A stretch of DNA of 64,000 nucleotides from G965229615 sp965229615. Lineage in GTDB: Bacteria; Pseudomonadota; Alphaproteobacteria; Rickettsiales; Midichloriaceae. The DNA lies in the NCBI GenBank assembly GCA_965229615.1, contig OZ245890.1:806001-870000 (forward strand), read 5' to 3'. The translations under genes were made by a program, and so were the position numbers. Below the pieces are notes generated by a model, which was given only the letters and a program-made list of their open reading frames with translations, was not told where the DNA came from and made no database searches. Of this stretch, positions 63,159 to 64,000 are shown one piece after another. How positions within the stretch are numbered: the stretch's first letter is position 1; each line of letters opens with the position of its first letter.

Positions 63159-64000
63159 ATGAATTTAATGTTACCACAGTATGTTATTGAGTACATCGGC
63201 ATTAATAAGAAGATCACACGTTATCATAATGATGTTAAACGCGGACATGTGTATATGCTTGCTTCTGATAATGTATCAATACCAGATGCAATGATATATA
63301 TAGGTCATGCTATAGCTATGCAAGCTAGGTATATAATTTTAAATAAAAATGTATATCAAAAGATTATACATCAATGTAACACGTCTGAAACAACAATATT
63401 AGCAGTTGAAAACACGAGATTAGCTTGGGCAATTGCAGTCAGTTGCATTTATAATGAATTGCCAACTAATATCACAACTGTTACTGGTACAAATGGAAAA
63501 ACTTCAGTTGCATATTTGTACTCACAAATTGCCTCAATAATAAAGAGCAGAGCGGGATATATAGGCACTCTTGGAGCAATCGAGATATGTAACAATAAGA
63601 AAAAGAAGGTAGAGGAAACCTTAACAACACCTGATGCAATGGATTTGCAAAGAATTCTAGCATCATTTCATGAAAGAAACTTTCAGCATGTTTGTATTGA
63701 AGCATCAAGCCATGGAATAGATCAGTATAGAGTTAGCATGATACCATTTACTGCTGCAGCCTTTACAAACCTTTCAGCAGAACACATGGATTATCATATT
63801 AATATGGAGCAGTATTATACCGCTAAAGCTAAATTATTCACCGATGTACTAGGAAAAGATACAACTGCAGTGTTAAATATTGATGATAAATATGGAAGGA
63901 GATTAGTTAATGACATTAGAGCTTTGAATAAAAAATTAAATATAATTACATATGGTAAAAGTAATGCCACAACAATTCAGTTGTTGCATTTTAAACAAAA
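63159..64000 (+). CDS. murE: UDP-N-acetylmuramyl-tripeptide synthetase MurE, 3'-truncated by the window edge
   Basis: Adds the third residue (meso-diaminopimelate in Gram-negatives) to the peptidoglycan peptide. The ATG at 63159, 3 bp after fliI, opens a frame that stays open for 280 codons to the window end; a second ATG is at 63168. Motifs are VTGTNGKTSVAYLYSQIA (P-loop), GYIGTLGAIE, TTPDAMDLQRILASF, EASSHGIDQYRV and FTNLSAEHMDYHINMEQYY. The product is missing the C-terminal domain only because the window ends. With mreB and ftsW it suggests that a cell wall is made. Confidence 0.94.
   Translation, partial: MNLMLPQYVIEYIGINKKITRYHNDVKRGHVYMLASDNVSIPDAMIYIGHAIAMQARYIILNKNVYQKIIHQCNTSETTILAVENTRLAWAIAVSCIYNELPTNITTVTGTNGKTSVAYLYSQIASIIKSRAGYIGTLGAIEICNNKKKKVEETLTTPDAMDLQRILASFHERNFQHVCIEASSHGIDQYRVSMIPFTAAAFTNLSAEHMDYHINMEQYYTAKAKLFTDVLGKDTTAVLNIDDKYGRRLVNDIRALNKKLNIITYGKSNATTIQLLHFKQ

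Noticed and set aside
1..64000. CRISPR array, rRNA operon, prophage or integrative element
   Set aside because: No regularly spaced repeats, rRNA-like sequence, integrase, capsid or terminase genes were seen.

Overview
The window is A+T-rich and reads as a chromosomal segment of an obligate intracellular alphaproteobacterium of the order Rickettsiales. The marks are a class I lysyl-tRNA synthetase, 5-aminolevulinate synthase (HemA) instead of the C5 haem pathway, a long rickettsial-type isocitrate dehydrogenase, a ProP-like MFS carrier, alphaproteobacterial SspB, scattered small operons and long AT-rich spacers. Lipopolysaccharide genes (kdsB, lpxD-fabZ-lpxA-lpxI), a VirB2-like pilin and single flagellar genes (fliI, a fliK-like gene, a possible flgN-like gene) point to a Midichloriaceae-like lineage rather than Anaplasmataceae. 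That placement is inference from gene content only.

Layout. 1-6 kb: 5'-truncated RelA/SpoT, kdsB and rph, tRNA-Gln(UUG), ftsH. 6-7 kb: a split gene of a protein family that recurs in the window. 7-17 kb: hemA, a small membrane protein, ppiD, csaA, skp, nadK, then a cytochrome bc1 operon in unusual order with a pyridoxal kinase gene inside it. 17-26.3 kb: accessory-looking region with three family or family-like genes, icd, a short pgeF, tRNA-Thr(CGU), mreB and prfA; prfA is flanked by inverted, nearly identical copies of family-gene ends. 26.3-31.4 kb: greA, ftsW and the lipid A cluster. 31.4-46.2 kb: a tiny secreted protein, gltX, prs, a 684-residue unknown with a RelE/ParE-like C-terminus, lysK, an MFS carrier, nrdA, a membrane-anchored unknown, folC, sspB, pheS. 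46.2-56.7 kb: nuoG, a FlgN-like candidate, an S9 peptidase, hpf, an XRE regulator, erpA, virB2-like, fliK-like and another family gene. 56.9-64 kb: dnaK, plsC, ribB, rluC, fliI and the start of murE.

Most genes are reduced-genome housekeeping: stringent response, protein quality control (FtsH, DnaK, PpiD, Skp, SspB), envelope building (LpxD/A/I, KdsB, FtsW, MreB, MurE), respiration (bc1, NuoG, Icd) and translation. The most novel material is a set of at least four, perhaps five, unrecognised proteins that share a C-terminal module of about 65 residues (a C-R pair, a K-D-K-[LV]-x-G core and a later conserved Cys) behind unrelated N-terminal regions. A variable front with a conserved C-terminus would suit secreted effectors of a type IV secretion system, but nothing in the sequence proves secretion. 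Two copies lie in inverted orientation around prfA with 269-bp arms that differ at only two positions by eye. I saw no rRNA, CRISPR array, transposase or integrase.
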